From contig QZDW01000007.1 of assembly GCA_009917545.1 (NCBI GenBank), positions 1-64,000 on the forward strand: 64,000 nt of DNA. The letters are read 5' to 3'. Source of the stretch: a bacterium 1XD42-76 (GTDB taxonomy: Bacteria; Bacillota; Clostridia; Lachnospirales; Lachnospiraceae). Below the pieces are notes generated by a model that was given only the letters and a program-made list of their open reading frames with translations, did not search any database and was not told where the DNA came from. A program made the position numbers and the translations under genes. Below are positions 28,773 to 40,347 of the stretch, piece by piece (position 1 is the first letter of the stretch; each line of letters opens with the position of its first letter).

Positions 28773-28879
28773 CATTACATTCATGGCGGCGCGCTCACCA
28801 GGGGCGTATGAAGGTTTACTTTAAAAGTCCTCCGCCGACAGGCGGCATACATTCAGGGATTCCCAATGTGCATGAAGGT
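28773..28879 (-). repeat. Dispersed 106-bp repeat, partial copies D1 and D2
   Basis: D1 (28773-28815) is the 5' part of one unit. D2 (28816-28879) is a full unit with an internal deletion between CCCAATG and GCATGAAGG. The hairpin in D2 is CCGCC-GACA-GGCGG. They lie directly downstream of the nucleotidyltransferase gene ending at 28884 and share its orientation. Confidence 0.75.
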
Positions 28880-28883
28880 TACT

Positions 28884-29804
28884 CTAAAACAGCTTTTCCG
28901 GATAGATTCCTGCATCAATCAGCTTCCGGATTGAGGCTGTAACAGCCGGCTTATCCTCTTTATAGGTCACACCAAACCAGCGGTCCTTCGTCTCCAGCAC
29001 ACGTACAGACGCTCTGCCTTCGCGGATGCAGCGGTCAATAATCGAAGGAAGCAGGTACTCTGCCTTAATATCCCCCTCGTGAAGATTCCTCAAAAATTCC
29101 GGAAAACCTGTCTCCAGCTCCTTAATAAAGCCGGCCGGAAGGCCAAACATGTTCATGGATACGTGCTGCCCCTCTGATACCTGTACCGGATTGCCGCTTC
29201 CGTCCTTTGCATGCATACCGTCGGCATCCCGGTAAATGTCATACGTTTCCGTAACTGCCGTAAGACATCCCCCATCGTCCACGCTGCAGACGCCGCGCGT
29301 CACTCCGCCGTTTTCACTTAATGTATTGGAAAGAATGAAGCCGGCCATACACATATCATAATGGTCTGTATTCTCCTGCATTTCGTTCACCATATAATCA
29401 TGGATCCTGCGGAATCCCTCTTTTCCATAGTAATCATCTGCATTGATGACAAGGAACGGCTCATGAAGCAGCTTTCCGGCTGCCAGTACTGCCTGGCCTG
29501 TTCCCCAGGGTTTTTTTCTTCCCTCCGGAACCGAAAATCCCTCCGGAAGATCGTCAATCTCCTGGAACGCATATTCCACCGGGGCAATTTTCTCGATCCG
29601 GTTTCCAATCACTTCCTTAAAGTCATGTTCCAAATCCCTGCGGATAATAAATACGATCTTATTGAAACCGGCTTCCAGTGCGTCATGAATCGAATAATCC
29701 ATGATGATTTCCCCATTTGGTCCCACAGGCTCAAGCTGCTTGATTCCTCCGCCAAACCGGCTTCCAATCCCTGCCGCCATAATTACAAGAGCTGTTTTTT
29801 TCAT
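28884..29804 (-). CDS. Sugar-phosphate nucleotidyltransferase family protein
   Basis: The 306 residues have the nucleotidyltransferase fold. 'ALVIMAAGIGSRFGGGIKQLEPVG' is at the N-terminus, with the Gly-rich loop and conserved Lys. 'LVINADDYYGKEGF' near residue 110 has the metal-binding Asp, and 'GVTRGVCSVD' is near 165. It differs from RfbA in its 'GGGIKQLEPVGPNGEIIMDYS' stretch, typical of a separate NDP-sugar pyrophosphorylase-like group in Clostridia. The substrate is unknown. The start follows GGAGGAAAAGGA. Confidence 0.85.
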   Translation of the reverse strand: MKKTALVIMAAGIGSRFGGGIKQLEPVGPNGEIIMDYSIHDALEAGFNKIVFIIRRDLEHDFKEVIGNRIEKIAPVEYAFQEIDDLPEGFSVPEGRKKPWGTGQAVLAAGKLLHEPFLVINADDYYGKEGFRRIHDYMVNEMQENTDHYDMCMAGFILSNTLSENGGVTRGVCSVDDGGCLTAVTETYDIYRDADGMHAKDGSGNPVQVSEGQHVSMNMFGLPAGFIKELETGFPEFLRNLHEGDIKAEYLLPSIIDRCIREGRASVRVLETKDRWFGVTYKEDKPAVTASIRKLIDAGIYPEKLF

Positions 29805-29910
29805 TCCTTTTCCTCCCTGTTATTTCCTTTCCTGCCAAAACGTCCGCTCCTTCAGGCATCGTGTTTCCCATATTTTAACACATCTGTCGGGACATTTCAA
29901 TGCTGCGCAC

Positions 29911-30843
29911 TCACATGGCCTTTTTCTGCTGCTCCTGCCCCTCCGGTGCAGAGGCTTTCTTATGTCTCACCAGCCATCTGCGTGAACAAAATACAAAATC
30001 TCCCAGGCGCGTCTCAAACCGGGCACAGACGGAATACCTTGTCATAAAATCTGAGCGGAATTCATCGTCTGTCAGGAGCTCTGCCCTGCTGAGCCGGTAT
30101 GCCGTATCCGGTTCGAACAGTTTGCCCATGTAATGCAAGAACTGTTCAAAAATCTGCAGGGAAACCTCATGCACCAGCGCCGTATTCTGCATGGCATACA
30201 GCCCGAAAAGTAATCCCACGCCGCGGCGCAAAAGCCGCTCCTCCATTCCCAGAAGGAGCTGCACCTTGCCTCCGTCATCCGCATCATAACACAGGCGGCA
30301 GAAAAACTCCATCCCCATATTACGACCTTGATAATTCCCGTCTGCAAGCTTCGCTTCCAGGCGGAACATATCCTGCATTGCCTGGCTTACAGCCCCTGCT
30401 GCAATTGCTGTCTCTGACGAAGTATCATGGTTCCCTGCCGTATGTATCTCCCCTGCAATCTCCTGATCCTCGACCATAATATGGCCGGTCAGCCACCCCA
30501 GTAAAACGCCCAGGAAGCGGTGTGCAGCCGCCTGGGAGTAATCAGAAGCTTCCAGGTTTTTCTTAAGCGAAACCAATGTCTGGTCACGGAAGATATCATG
30601 GAGCTGTTTATGCTTTTCATATCCCCGATACCGGATGGAGCGCATATAAGCCTCCTCCTCTGAAAAATGCTGCATACAGTAGTCTTCAAGATATCGCAGC
30701 CCCTCCCGGCAGGCGTTCCTGTAGTTTGCCTCATTTTCTATGAGCTCAATCAGCTTTCCTGCAATCCGAAAAAGATTGGCATGAGCCTCATCTATAATCT
30801 CTACACCGATATTCAGCCTGTCATTCCAAATCAGTTTGTCCAA
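29911..30843 (-). CDS. Hemerythrin-domain protein with C-terminal extension
   Basis: Residues 1-135 are a bacteriohemerythrin. 'IGVEIIDEAHANLF' has the first His, 'CMQHFSEEEAYM' near 57 His and Glu, 'YEKHKQLHD' near 76 two His, and 'LLGWLTGHIMVED' near 115 His and Asp. These are all the ligands for a di-iron site that binds O2 or NO. The remaining 175 residues are helical, of unknown role, and about double the usual protein length. The start is a TTG at 30843, needed to include the conserved 'IWNDRLNIGV'. It may act in oxygen or nitric oxide sensing; that is inference. Confidence 0.88.
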   Translation of the reverse strand: MDKLIWNDRLNIGVEIIDEAHANLFRIAGKLIELIENEANYRNACREGLRYLEDYCMQHFSEEEAYMRSIRYRGYEKHKQLHDIFRDQTLVSLKKNLEASDYSQAAAHRFLGVLLGWLTGHIMVEDQEIAGEIHTAGNHDTSSETAIAAGAVSQAMQDMFRLEAKLADGNYQGRNMGMEFFCRLCYDADDGGKVQLLLGMEERLLRRGVGLLFGLYAMQNTALVHEVSLQIFEQFLHYMGKLFEPDTAYRLSRAELLTDDEFRSDFMTRYSVCARFETRLGDFVFCSRRWLVRHKKASAPEGQEQQKKAM

Positions 30844-30987
30844 AGCCAGCTATTCCCCTTTCCATCTTTGTCGTTTTTCTCTACAGCTTGTTATTTTTTC
30901 CTGTCCTTTTTCTGGTTCTTATTATAATCGCAGCTTCTCTTTTTGTCTACGCCTGAAAAATGTCGAAAAAAATTTTTAAAAAAGTGC

Positions 30988-31016
30988 TGGACAAAATGCC
31001 TTCTTGTGATTACAAT
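30988..31016 (+). promoter_or_regulatory. uraA promoter
   Basis: TGGACA at 30988-30993 and TACAAT at 31011-31016 are separated by 17 nt. The leader to the uraA start is only about 20 nt, so no attenuator fits between them. Confidence 0.65.
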
Positions 31017-31043
31017 AGAAAAAATGTCTAAAAGGAGGTCCTC

Positions 31044-32300
31044 ATGGAAAGAAATAAAATTATACAGGTGGAAGAAAAGGTTCCTTTTAATCTCCTGATT
31101 CCCCTCAGTGTCCAACATATGTTCGCCATGTTCGGCGCATCCGTTCTCGTTCCCTTCCTGTTCGGTATTAATCCGGCGATCGTATTATTTATGAATGGTG
31201 TGGGAACATTACTTTTCATTTTTGTCACCAAAGGCAAGGCTCCCGCTTATCTCGGTTCCAGTTTCGCATTTCTGGCTCCTGCACAACTCGTCATTTCTAA
31301 TCCTGAATTCGGTTATTCATATGCGCTCGGCGGTTTCGTCGCAGTCGGTTTTCTCGGATGTATCCTCGCATTTATTATTTATAAGGTTGGTTATAAGTGG
31401 ATTGATGTTGTCCTTCCGCCTGCCGCAATGGGACCGGTTGTCGCCCTCATCGGACTTGAGCTGTCCGCCAGCGCTGCCAGCAACGCCGGGCTCCTGGACG
31501 AAATGATTAACCTCAAAAATGTTATCGTTTTTCTCGTAACTCTTGGCTTTGCTGTTTTTGGTTCCGTGCTCTTCCGGGGCTTTTTATCTGTCATCCCGAT
31601 TCTCATCGCAGTTATTGCCGGATATATCGCCGCGATTGCCTGCGGAATGGTTGACTTTTCTGCCATCGCAGCTGCACCGGTCTTTGCACTGCCCAATTTC
31701 TCGGCACCCAAATTTGACCTGGAAGCCATCATGATTATCCTCCCGGTCATCCTTGTTATTACCTCTGAACATATCGGCCATCAGGTTGTTACCGGGAAGG
31801 TCGTGGGACGCGATCTGTTAAAGGAGCCGGGACTTCACCGCAGTATCTTCGGTGATAACTTCTCAACCATGCTCTCCGGATTAATCGGTTCCGTACCGAC
31901 GACTACCTACGGTGAAAACATCGGTGTCATGGCTGTTACTAAGGTATACAGCGTCCAGGTCATCGTCGGCGCTGCTATCCTTTCCATCGTCTGCTCCTTT
32001 ATCGGTAAGCTGTCCATGCTGATTCAGACCATCCCCGGACCGGTCATCGGCGGAATCTCCTTCTTACTCTACGGTATGATCGGAACCTCCGGCCTGCGGA
32101 TTCTGGTGGATTCCAAGGTGGACTACAGCGTAAACCGCAACCAGGCCCTGACTGCCGTCATCTTTGTCACCGGTTTGTCCGGAATCAAGGTAAACCTCGG
32201 CAACGTGCAGCTCACCGGCATGGTTCTGGCCTGCGTCACCGGTATGATCCTGAGTCTTGTATTCTATGTGTTCGACCGGATGAATCTGACGAACGATTAA
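31044..32300 (+). CDS. uraA: Uracil/xanthine permease family transporter
   Basis: Proton-coupled nucleobase importer with about 14 membrane helices over 418 residues. The N-terminal 'LLIPLSVQHMFAMFGASVLVPFLFGI' is characteristic of uracil permeases, as are 'GSSFAFLAPAQ' near 70 and 'TSEHIGHQVVTGKVVGRDL' near 240, which holds the substrate-binding Glu. 'PTTTYGENIGVMAVTK' near 290 is the NAT/NCS2 signature region. The start has AAGGAGGTCC upstream. It is one of the few plus-strand genes in this half; a terminator follows. Confidence 0.93.
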   Translation: MERNKIIQVEEKVPFNLLIPLSVQHMFAMFGASVLVPFLFGINPAIVLFMNGVGTLLFIFVTKGKAPAYLGSSFAFLAPAQLVISNPEFGYSYALGGFVAVGFLGCILAFIIYKVGYKWIDVVLPPAAMGPVVALIGLELSASAASNAGLLDEMINLKNVIVFLVTLGFAVFGSVLFRGFLSVIPILIAVIAGYIAAIACGMVDFSAIAAAPVFALPNFSAPKFDLEAIMIILPVILVITSEHIGHQVVTGKVVGRDLLKEPGLHRSIFGDNFSTMLSGLIGSVPTTTYGENIGVMAVTKVYSVQVIVGAAILSIVCSFIGKLSMLIQTIPGPVIGGISFLLYGMIGTSGLRILVDSKVDYSVNRNQALTAVIFVTGLSGIKVNLGNVQLTGMVLACVTGMILSLVFYVFDRMNLTND

Positions 32301-32370
32301 GAACATATATAAGAAACAGAGGATTATTGGTTCACATTACATCTTAATTCCCTTAACGAATAAAATTAAA

Positions 32371-32428
32371 ACATTCCCGCAAATATTGAAGGAGTCATTC
32401 CAGAGGTTTCCTGCGGGGATGTTTTTCT
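32371..32428 (+). terminator. Terminator downstream of uraA
   Basis: Arms 32371-32381 (ACATTCCCGCA) and 32412-32422 (TGCGGGGATGT) pair over 11 bp with one wobble, followed by TTTTCT. The rest of the gap to 32590 shows nothing recognisable. Confidence 0.65.
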
Positions 32429-32584
32429 CTCTAAAGCTTCAGGTGCCCACAGGTTTCGATTCAAACTCCCCGTTACAGCCTCTTGGCATGTCAATCTGGA
32501 ATTCCCCAACGGAGAGAAAAACAGTTGTCACTAGCCATCTTTTTCTGCTGCAATATATTTATGGTTAATATCCCTGTTTTTAAA

Positions 32585-32630
32585 AAATCTCAAGGGCAGG
32601 TGCGACTTTCACAAGCCACACCTGCCCTTG
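32585..32630 (-). terminator. Terminator of the ATP synthase operon
   Basis: A perfect 12-bp inverted repeat (CAAGGGCAGGTG at 32591-32602, complement at 32619-32630) follows atpC. On the minus strand it is followed by AGATTTTTTAA. Confidence 0.8.
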
Positions 32631-32715
32631 TTTAGGACTATCTGTTTCCTGACGGCCCCTTCCCTTCATTTAGATCCGTCAAGCTCCTGCCCGCACCCGT
32701 TTTGTCCATGTGCGG

Positions 32716-33120
32716 CTATTTTTTGTCTGTCATCGATAAGCGCACCAGCGCCCGGTTCAGGGCCGCCTCAGCCCGCGCCATATCCGTTTCAGCACTGCCT
32801 CCTGTCAGGCGACGTTCTGCACGGATCCTGGCTTCATTGGCTCTCGCTCCATCGATATCCTCCGGCCATTCGCAGGATTCGGCAAGAATCGTCACCTTAT
32901 CCGGCAGAATCTGCATGAATCCGGAAAGCAATGCAGCCGTCTTAAGTTCACTCCCCATATGGATTTTTAAAACACCGGGAGCCACGACTACGGTCACAGG
33001 AATATGATGCGGATAGATACCCATCTGGCCGTCAGCTGTGTTGAGCTCTACCATTGTCACATCCCCGCTGAAAAATTCCTTGTCAGGTGTAATCACCTGA
33101 AGCTTCATTTCTTCCGCCAT
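32716..33120 (-). CDS. atpC: ATP synthase epsilon subunit
   Basis: Part of the F1 central stalk, coupling rotation to catalysis and damping ATP hydrolysis. The 134 residues begin 'MKLQVITPDKEFFSGDVTMVELNTADGQMGIYPHHIPVTVV' after a short start, the conserved beta-sandwich of the family, and end in the two-helix domain. The start follows GGGGGTGGG. It is the last gene of the atp operon, 11 bp after atpD, with a strong terminator behind. Confidence 0.96.
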   Translation of the reverse strand: MAEEMKLQVITPDKEFFSGDVTMVELNTADGQMGIYPHHIPVTVVVAPGVLKIHMGSELKTAALLSGFMQILPDKVTILAESCEWPEDIDGARANEARIRAERRLTGGSAETDMARAEAALNRALVRLSMTDKK

Positions 33121-33131
33121 GTTCCCACCCC

Positions 33132-34586
<1,455 letters not shown>

Positions 34587-34599
34587 CTAATCCAGGCGC

Positions 34600-35478
34600 C
34601 TAACCCTCGATTGCGTTCGCGCCCGCGATGATCTCCGTCAGCTCCTGAGTGATCGAGCCTTGTCTTGCGCGGTTATACTGTAAGGACAGCTTTTCGATCA
34701 TTTCCTCCGCGTTATTTGTCGCGGAATCCATCGCCGTCATTCTTGCGCCGTTCTCACTGGCGACCGCCTCAAGAAACGCTCCATAGATAAGGCTGCTCAG
34801 ATATTTGGGAATAATGGCATCCAGAACTTCTGCCTCCTCCGGCTCATAGTTCATGAGCAGCAGATCCTGGCTGCTCCCCGTCTCCGACCCTGCCTCCCGC
34901 TCCACTGCATTCATATCCACAGGGAGCAGCTTCATAAAGCGCGGAACCTGGCTTACCGTATTCTTAAAGGAAGTATAAGCCAGATAGATTTCCCCGATCT
35001 CATTCTTCCCAAACAGGTTTAAAAGCTCTCTCGTGATCTGCATGGCATCGGAATACAGCGGTTCATTTATCATGTCAGAATAATCAGCCGCAATTTCATA
35101 GCCTTTTCTCGCCAGGCCGTCGCGTCCCTTACGTCCGACCGCAAAGATCCTTGCATCCTCCATCGAAACGCCGCTGCCCGTCACCAGGCGGATGATATTG
35201 GCGTTATAACCGCCGGCAAGTCCACGGTTGGAAGTAACCACAATAATTGCCTTTTTCTTTGAATCGCCTGCCTTCAGATATTTATGCTCGATTCCCATTG
35301 ACTTTTTCAGCATTTCCTGTATCGTCTGATACATCATATTGAAATACAGCCTTGAGTTTTCCGCTTTGACACGCGATTTCTGAAGCTTGACTGTGGCAAC
35401 GAGTTTCATGGCTTTGGTAATCTGCTCGGTACTTTCAATACTGGCCTTTCTGCGTTTAATATCTCTCATGGTTGCCAT
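34600..35478 (-). CDS. atpG: ATP synthase gamma subunit
   Basis: Rotating central shaft of F1. The 292 residues begin 'MATMRDIKRRKASIESTEQITKAMKLVATVKLQKS', the conserved N-terminal coiled-coil helix, and end with the matching C-terminal helix 'ATNNAEEMIEKLSLQYNRARQGSITQELTEIIAGA', both family signatures. The start follows AGGTGATGTATC, 15 bp after atpA. Confidence 0.97.
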   Translation of the reverse strand: MATMRDIKRRKASIESTEQITKAMKLVATVKLQKSRVKAENSRLYFNMMYQTIQEMLKKSMGIEHKYLKAGDSKKKAIIVVTSNRGLAGGYNANIIRLVTGSGVSMEDARIFAVGRKGRDGLARKGYEIAADYSDMINEPLYSDAMQITRELLNLFGKNEIGEIYLAYTSFKNTVSQVPRFMKLLPVDMNAVEREAGSETGSSQDLLLMNYEPEEAEVLDAIIPKYLSSLIYGAFLEAVASENGARMTAMDSATNNAEEMIEKLSLQYNRARQGSITQELTEIIAGANAIEG

Positions 35479-35493
35479 GATACATCACCTGCC

Positions 35494-37020
<1,527 letters not shown>

Positions 37021-37047
37021 TTACGTTTCCTTATCCGTCTCTCCGGG

Positions 37048-37596
37048 CTATGCAAGCTGGAGCTTCATGAGATCCCGCTTCAGTTCCTCCAGACGGGAAC
37101 GGATGCTGCTGTCCACTACCCGGTCGCCGATCCGTATCTTAAGTCCGCCCAAAAGCGCTTCGTCCACAGAATAGCTGATTTCCAGGCTGACAAACGATGT
37201 CGTCTGAAGGATTTTTTCCTCCACGCGCTTCTTCTGTTCGTCGGAAAGCTCTACGGCGCTGACTACTGCCACAACACCGATCTTCTTATATTCCTTTACC
37301 CTGTCAATGAAATAATCACAGATTGCCAGAAGGTCGTTCTGACGCCCTTTTTCTATGACGATCACCAGAAAACCTAAAAGGCTCTCGGAAAGCCTTTCTG
37401 CAAAGACGGTCTCCACCACCTTAACTTTTTCTTCCTTAATGATCTGCGGGTGATTTAAAAACTGCACCAAATCTGAATTTTCCACGAAAATGGTCCTGAG
37501 CGCCCGGACTTCGTCATACCACTCTGACAGCAAGCCCTTTTCCATAGCTTCATCAAACAACGCGTCTCCGTAGACCTTCGACACTAGCTTTGCCAT
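37048..37596 (-). CDS. atpH: ATP synthase delta subunit
   Basis: Links F1 to the peripheral stalk. The 182-residue protein begins 'MAKLVSKVYGDALFDEAMEKG', typical of the family, and has the C-terminal signature 'DEALLGGLKIRIGDRVVDSSIRSRLEELKRDL'. Its start overlaps the end of atpF by 13 nt, suggesting coupled translation. Confidence 0.95.
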   Translation of the reverse strand: MAKLVSKVYGDALFDEAMEKGLLSEWYDEVRALRTIFVENSDLVQFLNHPQIIKEEKVKVVETVFAERLSESLLGFLVIVIEKGRQNDLLAICDYFIDRVKEYKKIGVVAVVSAVELSDEQKKRVEEKILQTTSFVSLEISYSVDEALLGGLKIRIGDRVVDSSIRSRLEELKRDLMKLQLA

Positions 37597-38099
37597 GTGC
37601 TTTCACCCATTTCTTTCAAAGTATCCTCAATCAGAGTATCCTGGATCTTCACATCCACGGACGCGGCAACTGCTTTCCCGGCCATAAGCGCGGCTATGGA
37701 AACAATCTCCTTCTTCACATCCTCAAGGGCTTTTTTCCGCTCCAGGTCAATCTCCCGGTTCGCCCGCTCAAGAATACGGCCGGCCTCCGCTCTGGCCTCG
37801 GAAAGAATCTCCGCCTCCTGCTTTTTCGCTTTCTTTCTTGCCTCGTCCAGAAGCTGTTCTGCTTCCTTATCAATGGACTTAAGCCTGGCCTCGTATTCCG
37901 ACTTTAACGCCAGAGCGTCCTCCTTGCTGGTTCTGGCCGTATCCAGATCTCCGGCAATCTTCTGCCGCCGCTTTTCCAGCATATTTCTTGCCGGATTGAA
38001 CAGCATATAAGAAAGAGCAAAAAACAGGATAAAAATATTGATTCCTGTGATTACTACGTCGTTTATCCATTGAGGGTCAAAATTTATTAACCGTTCCAA
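37584..38099 (-). CDS. atpF: ATP synthase b subunit
   Basis: Peripheral stalk of the Fo sector: one membrane helix (about residues 14-35, 'VVITGINIFILFFALSYMLF') followed by a long charged coiled coil. The 171 residues fit the family. No ATG lies at the conserved N-terminus, so a TTG at 38099 is the best start. The AGGAGG site is 12 nt upstream. An ATG 8 nt before the TTG opens an out-of-frame 6-codon frame that stops inside atpF, an unusual arrangement that might tune translation. Confidence 0.93.
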   Translation of the reverse strand: MERLINFDPQWINDVVITGINIFILFFALSYMLFNPARNMLEKRRQKIAGDLDTARTSKEDALALKSEYEARLKSIDKEAEQLLDEARKKAKKQEAEILSEARAEAGRILERANREIDLERKKALEDVKKEIVSIAALMAGKAVAASVDVKIQDTLIEDTLKEMGESTWQS

Positions 38100-38148
38100 G
38101 GTCTCATCTCGCCTCCTTTATGTTAATATCGTCTGGGCATTGGCCGAA

Positions 38149-38424
<276 letters not shown>

Positions 38425-38520
38425 TTAATACTGTGCAGAGCACAATCGTCTAAAGGGCGCTTTCACGCCCACAGGCTCATGTTATAAAAAAATCATACAC
38501 ATCCCCAAAGGGATTATAGT

Positions 38521-38565
38521 ACATTCATTTGTAGTGATACGCTCATTTGCAGGCGCACGAAGGTT
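38521..38565 (-). repeat. Dispersed 106-bp repeat, partial copy F inside the atp operon
   Basis: About 45 bp match the 5' part of the unit, diverged, directly behind the atpB stop codon and in the same orientation. It lies in the 170-bp gap between atpB and atpE. It is the only copy found inside an operon. Confidence 0.6.
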
Positions 38566-38574
38566 TTTGTAAAA

Positions 38575-39267
38575 TCATAGCTTATCATTTACATAAACCA
38601 TTGTCAGCATACAGAATACATACGTCTGTATGCACCCCGAAAAGACGTCGCAGTATACATGCAGCGCTGCGGGAATACCGATCTTCACAAAAATAGGCAG
38701 CATCCCATACCACAGCCCCATAATAATAACGCCTGAAAGCATGTTTGCGAACAGACGGAGCGAGATGGAAATCGGGTTTGCGAACTCACCAATCACGTTA
38801 ATCGGAAACAGAATCGGGAGAGGCTGAAACAGTCCCGTGAAATGTCCGACACCATGATTTTTGATTCCCTGATACTGTACGATTCCAAACGTCACAAGTC
38901 CCAAAAGGAATGTCACGCCGAAGTCGGCGGTCACTGTACGGAGTCCGAACAGACCGCTTAAATTACAGAACAGGATGAACAGGAAAATGGTACCTATATA
39001 ATTGGCAAACCGTCTTCCGGATTTTCCCAGAATTCCTTCTGTCATCTTCTCCAGCATTTCAACTCCCAGCTCAACTATATTCTGGAAGGTTCCGGGAATA
39101 TCCGTCGCAGTTTTCATGGTACGGCTTGCCACAAAAGCCAAAATCAGCAGAAGGACGGTAATAATTGTCATCCCCACTGTCGTTGTCGTCAGCCAAAGCT
39201 CCTGTCCAAACAAATTGTATTTTACGATACCGTGTATCATAAAATCCACTTCATTGCCACCACCCAT
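38575..39267 (-). CDS. atpB: ATP synthase a subunit
   Basis: Stator of the Fo ion channel with five to six membrane helices in 230 residues. The essential Arg is in 'ISLRLFANMLSGVIIMGLW' near residue 175, and 'LLGLVTFGIVQYQGIKNHG' is near 125. I choose the ATG at 39267, 8 nt from AGGAGG; a GTG one codon earlier is possible. It lies between atpI and atpE. Confidence 0.95.
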   Translation of the reverse strand: MGGGNEVDFMIHGIVKYNLFGQELWLTTTTVGMTIITVLLLILAFVASRTMKTATDIPGTFQNIVELGVEMLEKMTEGILGKSGRRFANYIGTIFLFILFCNLSGLFGLRTVTADFGVTFLLGLVTFGIVQYQGIKNHGVGHFTGLFQPLPILFPINVIGEFANPISISLRLFANMLSGVIIMGLWYGMLPIFVKIGIPAALHVYCDVFSGCIQTYVFCMLTMVYVNDKL

Positions 39268-39322
39268 CACTTCATCCTCCTTTCTCTTAGAAATTTTATA
39301 CCGCTTAGAACATTTATCCCAC

Positions 39323-39727
39323 TCAGGCCTCAGACTTGCCGGCCGGATGGTTCAAAAATTTATGAACGACAGGGTACAAATATGCCCCTGACTTTAGTCC
39401 CAGGGTTCCCAGAACTGCCGCCAAAATATTAATCTCCGTAAATTTCCACAAAAGCGCTGCCGCAGCAAGGACAGAAAAGCTTCGGGCCAGCGCATGAAGA
39501 ATCATTTTTCTCTTGGCATAATTTTCATCCCCAACCGCCACGCAGAGCTCGGTAGAATACGCCATGCTGACTAACAGAATCTCTGCTCCGACTCCTCCGG
39601 CCAAAATCCCCAGAAAAACGGAAAACTCCCGGAACCAGAACAGACAGACTACTGCCAAAAGCAGATTATGAAGCAGGACTCCGACACTCATTTCCAAAAT
39701 CTGGCGTCTGGTTTCCTCACTCATCAT
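39323..39727 (-). CDS. atpI: ATP synthase assembly protein I-like
   Basis: The 134 residues contain four membrane helices with short loops. The position directly before atpB matches AtpI/UncI, which helps assemble the c ring. Sequence conservation in this family is low, so the call rests mainly on topology and place in the operon. 'ENYAKRKMILHALARSF' in the middle is the most polar loop. Confidence 0.7.
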   Translation of the reverse strand: MMSEETRRQILEMSVGVLLHNLLLAVVCLFWFREFSVFLGILAGGVGAEILLVSMAYSTELCVAVGDENYAKRKMILHALARSFSVLAAAALLWKFTEINILAAVLGTLGLKSGAYLYPVVHKFLNHPAGKSEA

Positions 39728-39733
39728 AGCAGA

Positions 39734-40045
39734 TCACCACCCTCTCTTCCTCGGTGCCTTCGGTCCGGCTTCTGTGCCAAAACGTTCCTCCCAGCTCTTA
39801 CGGCGCTCCGCTTCTTCCTTTTCGATCTGCACCCGTTCCTGGTCAATGGTCCGCTTTGCCATTTTATATGCGCTCAGACCACCCGAAAGAACTCCAACAA
39901 TCAAAAATACAAGTACTGTCGATGTTCCGAATCTCCTGTCAATCAGTATTCCCACCATCAGGCACAAAAAAACCGGAGTCATGACGTTAATTCCAAGCTG
40001 CGTAATCAAAACCAGGTTATTCATCCCGCTTTTTCTCTGACTCAC
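39734..40045 (-). CDS. atpZ: AtpZ-like protein
   Basis: First gene of the atp operon. The 103-residue product has two membrane helices (residues 10-34 and 43-64) with 'GILIDRRFGTST' between them, as in AtpZ/AtpI-type proteins, and a highly charged tail ('DQERVQIEKEEAERRKSWEE'). The start is a GTG at 40045; an internal ATG at 40024 is the alternative. AtpZ is associated with Mg2+ entry for the ATP synthase; this role here is inferred. A strong promoter is 37 bp upstream. Confidence 0.7.
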   Translation of the reverse strand: MSQRKSGMNNLVLITQLGINVMTPVFLCLMVGILIDRRFGTSTVLVFLIVGVLSGGLSAYKMAKRTIDQERVQIEKEEAERRKSWEERFGTEAGPKAPRKRGW

Positions 40046-40081
40046 TCTCTCTTCGCCCTCTTCCCTTGACGCATCGGGATT

Positions 40082-40110
40082 ATTATACTAAATTTTTACA
40101 ACTTTGTCCA
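40082..40110 (-). promoter_or_regulatory. Promoter of the ATP synthase operon
   Basis: Minus strand TGGACA (complement of 40105-40110), a 17-nt spacer and TATAAT (complement of 40082-40087), about 37 nt upstream of atpZ. Confidence 0.75.
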
Positions 40111-40143
40111 TTTCTACCTGTCATTTTTCCAAAAAGATTTCAC

Positions 40144-40248
40144 TCACGATAAAAATCCGATGCTGTCAGGCGGCCTACGTTCAGGGATTCCAAATACGCC
40201 TGAATCACATTCATTCCCAGTGATACGCTCACCAATGGCGCATGAAGA
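40144..40248 (-). repeat. Dispersed 106-bp repeat, copy E
   Basis: A full-length but diverged unit. It lies behind the lipoprotein gene (ending 40348) and its terminator, in that gene's orientation. The stop-proximal hairpin has decayed. Confidence 0.7.
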
Positions 40249-40280
40249 TACTGTCAGAAGCTTTTCTGCTCTGACATACG

Positions 40281-40318
40281 GAAAGCAGACCGACGCACAG
40301 AGGCGGCAGTCTGCTTTC
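40281..40318 (-). terminator. Terminator downstream of the lipoprotein gene
   Basis: Perfect 10-bp arms GAAAGCAGAC (40281-40290) and GTCTGCTTTC (40309-40318). No long T-tract follows on the minus strand, only the T's of the stem. Confidence 0.5.
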
Positions 40319-40347
40319 TGCATACTTTGATAATTAGAACCATATGG

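Noticed and set aside
30900-31043. PyrR-type attenuator before uraA
   Set aside because: The promoter lies about 30 nt before the gene, leaving no room for an attenuator.
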